DNA from: an uncultured Oscillospiraceae bacterium
GTDB taxonomy: Bacteria; Bacillota; Clostridia; Oscillospirales; Oscillospiraceae
NCBI GenBank assembly: GCA_934661135.1
Contig: CAKUJA010000099.1
Coordinates: 1 to 7,262 of the forward strand
Length of the DNA: 7,262 nt
Direction of reading: 5' to 3'
Within the stretch, counting starts at the first letter, position 1; every line of letters starts with the position of its first letter. Shown here in pieces: positions 5,491-7,262 of the stretch. A program made the translations under genes and the position numbers. The notes beneath the pieces are model-generated. The model worked only from the letters and a program-made list of their open reading frames with translations. It was not told the origin of the DNA and made no database searches.

Positions 5491-5654
5491 AAGGAACCTC
5501 TGAATAAATCCCCGACCGCGGACGGCGGATCTTTTCCGCCAATCCTGCGGTTCGAAACATAGGAAATACAAAAAGTATTCCGCCATTTTCCGAACCTTGT
5601 CTTGACGAAAAATCTTTCGCCGTCCACAATCGATGATTTAATCAGAGCTTCCCT
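5491..5654. mobile_element. MITE-like element with 20-bp terminal inverted repeats
   Basis: The left end AAGGAACCTCTGAATAAATC (5491-5510) and the inverted right end (5654-5635) agree at 17 of 20 positions. The 164-bp interior has no gene. It holds short hairpins: GGCGGA/TCCGCC at 5524-5540, and a near-perfect stem at 5562-5581, GGAAATAC against GTATTCC with one bulged base. The sequence TTCCGCCA occurs twice. These traits fit a non-autonomous element mobilised by a transposase encoded elsewhere. I cannot name the IS family and see no convincing target-site duplication, so the outer limits are uncertain by a base or two. It lies between the binding-protein and permease genes of one transporter. 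The rest of the gap, 5409-5490 and 5655-5710, holds no gene. Confidence 0.7.
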
Positions 5655-5663
5655 AAATTTCCG

Positions 5664-5694
5664 GATTTCCTCGGTAGATTCTGCCGGGGAAATC
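5664..5694. other. 11-bp hairpin beside the MITE-like element
   Basis: GATTTCCTCGG (5664-5674) pairs with CCGGGGAAATC (5684-5694) over 11 bp with one G-U pair and a 9-nt loop. No T-run follows directly; a TCTTTT comes 6 nt later on the plus strand. It may be a weak terminator for transcripts crossing the element or an operator before the permease promoter. Neither role is shown. Confidence 0.4.
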
Positions 5695-5710
5695 GCTGCG
5701 TCTTTTCCAT

Positions 5711-5739
5711 TTGCGTCCCGTTCCTCCTTATGATAGAAT
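5711..5739 (+). promoter_or_regulatory. Extended -10 promoter of the permease-ATPase genes
   Basis: TTGCGT (5711-5716) and TAGAAT (5734-5739) are separated by 17 bp, with TG at 5731-5732 completing an extended -10. The predicted start near 5746 leaves a leader of about 28 nt before the permease ATG. This would let the permease and ATPase be made separately from the binding protein, across the inserted element. Confidence 0.65.
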
Positions 5740-5773
5740 AGCCAAGACTACATAGAACAGGCGGTAGAACCCT

Positions 5774-6562
5774 ATGACTTTTTCGGAACAGTTTCCCATC
5801 GTTCTGCAAGCGCTGAACGTTGGCTTTTTACAGACGCTCAAGCTCTTTGCCGTCACGCTGATCGGCGCAATTCCGCTGGGATTGATGATTTCGTTCGGCT
5901 CGATGAGCAACTGGGCGCCGTTTGCCTTTTTGCGGCCATACGTGACGAAAAACGGAATTCCGACAGAAAATCTGTCGGCGTGGCAGCGATTCCAGCTCTG
6001 GTGGATGGTGGATTTTAAGCCGATCCGGCTGCTGACACGGCTGGTGATCTGGATTATCCGCGGGTCGCCGCTGATGCTGCAACTGCTGATTCTCTACTAT
6101 TTCCCGGGACTGGTGCTCGGAAAGAACATCTGGGGCAGCGGCGAGAGTGGGCGTTTCCTTGCGTCGGCGATTGCATTCGTGTTCAACTACGCCTGCTATT
6201 TTTCCGAGATCTACCGCGGCGGCATTCAGGGCGTCCCAAAGGGGCAGCAGGAGGCCGGGCAGGTGCTCGGGATGACAAAGACGCAGATTTTCTTCAAGGT
6301 GACGCTGCTGCAAATGGTTAAGCGCATTGTGCCGCCGATGTCCAACGAAATTATCACGCTGGTCAAGGACACGTCGCTGGCGCGGATTATTGCGCTGCAG
6401 GAGGTTATCTGGGCAGGGCAGGCGTTTATGAAGGGCAGCCACGGTATTTCGGGCGCGATCTGGCCGCTGTTTTTCACGGGCGTCTACTATCTGATTTTCT
6501 CCGGGGTGCTGACGCTGGTGCTCGGCCGCGTGGAGAAGAAGCTCGACTATTTCAAGGCGTAA
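5774..6562 (+). CDS. Amino acid-type ABC transporter permease (HisM family)
   Basis: A 262-residue integral membrane protein forming the import channel. Hydrophobic segments lie near residues 22-41, 86-112 (ending in the family's RGSPLMLQLLILYYF), 128-145, 200-213 and 226-250. The EAA loop that docks with the ATPase is clear at about 144-176, with GGIQGVPKGQQEAGQVLGM as its core and the conserved Gly at 166. Between the first and second membrane segments there are about 40 polar or amphipathic residues (45-85), longer than in the enteric HisM proteins. ATG 5774 is the first possible start after an in-frame stop at 5765; AGGCGG (5759-5764) is a weak ribosome binding site 9 nt upstream. The ATPase gene follows after 12 nt. 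Substrate is unknown; a polar amino acid is the family default. Confidence 0.94.
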   Translation: MTFSEQFPIVLQALNVGFLQTLKLFAVTLIGAIPLGLMISFGSMSNWAPFAFLRPYVTKNGIPTENLSAWQRFQLWWMVDFKPIRLLTRLVIWIIRGSPLMLQLLILYYFPGLVLGKNIWGSGESGRFLASAIAFVFNYACYFSEIYRGGIQGVPKGQQEAGQVLGMTKTQIFFKVTLLQMVKRIVPPMSNEIITLVKDTSLARIIALQEVIWAGQAFMKGSHGISGAIWPLFFTGVYYLIFSGVLTLVLGRVEKKLDYFKA

Positions 6563-6574
6563 GGAGGATTGGGT

Positions 6575-7262
6575 ATGGCGATGTTGGAGGTAAAAGGACT
6601 GGAAAAGTCCTTCGGCAAGAATACTCAGGTGCTCCGGGGCATTGATTTTTCGCTGGAGGAAGGTGAGTCGGTGGCGATTATCGGCTCGTCCGGCTCCGGC
6701 AAGACGACGCTGCTGCGCTGCTTGAATTTTCTGACCGTGCCGGACGCCGGGACGATCACGGTGGCCGGGCAGACGCTCTTTGATGCGGCGGATCTCAACA
6801 CACAGAAGGAAAGCCAGATTCGGCGCAAGCGGCTGCATTTTGGACTGGTATTTCAAAATTTTAACCTGTTTCCGCAGTATACGGCGAAGAAAAATGTGAT
6901 GCTGGCCAGCGAGCTGCTGGCCAAGGAACAGCCGGACTACAAGCAGCGCAAGCATGAGATTTACGCGGAGATTGAAACGCGCGCGGAGGAGCTGCTGACG
7001 CAGGTGGGGCTGAAGGAAAAGATGAATCTCTATCCGCACCAGCTCTCCGGCGGACAGCAGCAGCGCATAGCGATTGCGCGGGCGCTGGCGCTGCGGCCGG
7101 ACATTCTCTGCTTCGACGAGCCGACGTCGGCGCTCGACCCGGAGCTGACCGGCGAGGTGCTGCGGGTCATTCGCTCGCTTGCCGAGCAGCACATGACGAT
7201 GATTATTGTGACGCATGAGATGGAGTTTGCGCGCGATGTGGCCGACCGGGTCATCTTTATGG
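6575..7262 (+). CDS. Amino acid-type ABC transporter ATP-binding protein (3' end beyond window)
   Basis: The first 229 residues of the ATPase that drives the importer; the C-terminus lies beyond the window edge. All nucleotide-binding motifs are present: Walker A GSSGSGKT (37-44), Q-loop Gln94 in VFQNFNLFP, signature LSGGQQQR (157-164), Walker B ILCFDEP (177-183; Asp181, Glu182), D-loop SALD (185-188) and switch His214 in THEM. The string LSGGQQQRIAIARAL and the THEMEFARDVADRVIFM stretch are characteristic of the HisP/GlnQ family. A charged stretch around 112-140 is slightly longer than usual. GGAGG (6563-6567), 7 nt before ATG 6575 and right after the permease stop, fixes the start. It is transcribed with the permease. 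Confidence 0.96.
   Translation, partial: MAMLEVKGLEKSFGKNTQVLRGIDFSLEEGESVAIIGSSGSGKTTLLRCLNFLTVPDAGTITVAGQTLFDAADLNTQKESQIRRKRLHFGLVFQNFNLFPQYTAKKNVMLASELLAKEQPDYKQRKHEIYAEIETRAEELLTQVGLKEKMNLYPHQLSGGQQQRIAIARALALRPDILCFDEPTSALDPELTGEVLRVIRSLAEQHMTMIIVTHEMEFARDVADRVIFM

Noticed and set aside
4437..5627. 396-codon minus-strand reading frame
   Set aside because: Antisense to the binding-protein gene and running through the MITE-like element; no protein family features.
5384..5629. Possible transposase remnant in the MITE-like element
   Set aside because: The 81-codon minus frame has no DDE-transposase motif and most of it is fixed by the hairpins and the antisense of the binding-protein 3' end.
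5828..7216. 462-codon minus-strand reading frame
   Set aside because: Antisense to two textbook ABC transporter genes; Arg/His/Gln-rich low-complexity translation typical of a shadow frame.
1..7262. CRISPR array, defence island or phage genes
   Set aside because: No regularly spaced repeats, nuclease, recombinase or phage-type gene is seen; the genes are housekeeping, repair and transport.

Overview
The window looks like a G+C-rich member of the Clostridia (Bacillota), most plausibly an Oscillospirales-type gut anaerobe. This rests on strong AGGAGG-type ribosome binding sites, sigma-A-like promoters (TTGACA / TATAAT), a tmRNA tag ending in VALAA, a lipobox-type solute-binding protein, and a Y-family polymerase of the HIDVNSAF subtype. 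The lineage is an inference from gene style; no 16S or other diagnostic marker is present.

Left part (1-2436, minus strand): a stretch reading right to left as smpB - cyclophilin-type peptidyl-prolyl isomerase - short-chain dehydrogenase - ssrA (tmRNA). It has a near-consensus promoter in front of smpB (2408-2436). Junctions are tight: 6 nt between smpB and the isomerase, a TGATG overlap between the isomerase and the dehydrogenase, and 43 nt between the dehydrogenase and tmRNA. A 22-bp perfect terminator hairpin lies 1 nt past the CCA end of tmRNA, and a second terminator-like hairpin follows at 90-125. SmpB and tmRNA are the two partners of trans-translation (ribosome rescue), so they may share a transcript here with a folding catalyst and an oxidoreductase between them. 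Positions 1-89 hold nothing I can support as a gene.

Middle part (2437-4120, plus strand): a divergent promoter (2484-2512) with a 10-bp palindrome at the predicted transcription start drives a two-gene unit. The first gene is a small 89-residue protein resembling the DUF6504-type proteins known next to Y-family polymerases. One nucleotide later comes a DinB-type translesion DNA polymerase with an internal beta-clamp-binding motif.

Region 4121-4422: no gene. It is a series of hairpins and short direct and inverted repeats, probably the dinB terminator plus a degenerate repeat element.

Right part (4423-7262, plus strand): a polar amino acid-type ABC importer of the HisJ/HisM/HisP class. It comprises a solute-binding lipoprotein, a permease, and an ATPase cut off by the window edge. 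The binding-protein gene has its own promoter overlapped by a 16-bp palindrome. The binding-protein and permease genes are separated by 365 bp that contain a 164-bp MITE-like element with 20-bp imperfect terminal inverted repeats, and a fresh extended -10 promoter just before the permease. The binding protein lacks the arginine that normally holds the amino acid carboxylate, so its ligand is uncertain.

No wholly new multi-gene system is evident. The best leads are the small DinB partner, the smpB-ssrA unit with two inserted genes, the MITE splitting the transporter, and the atypical ligand site.
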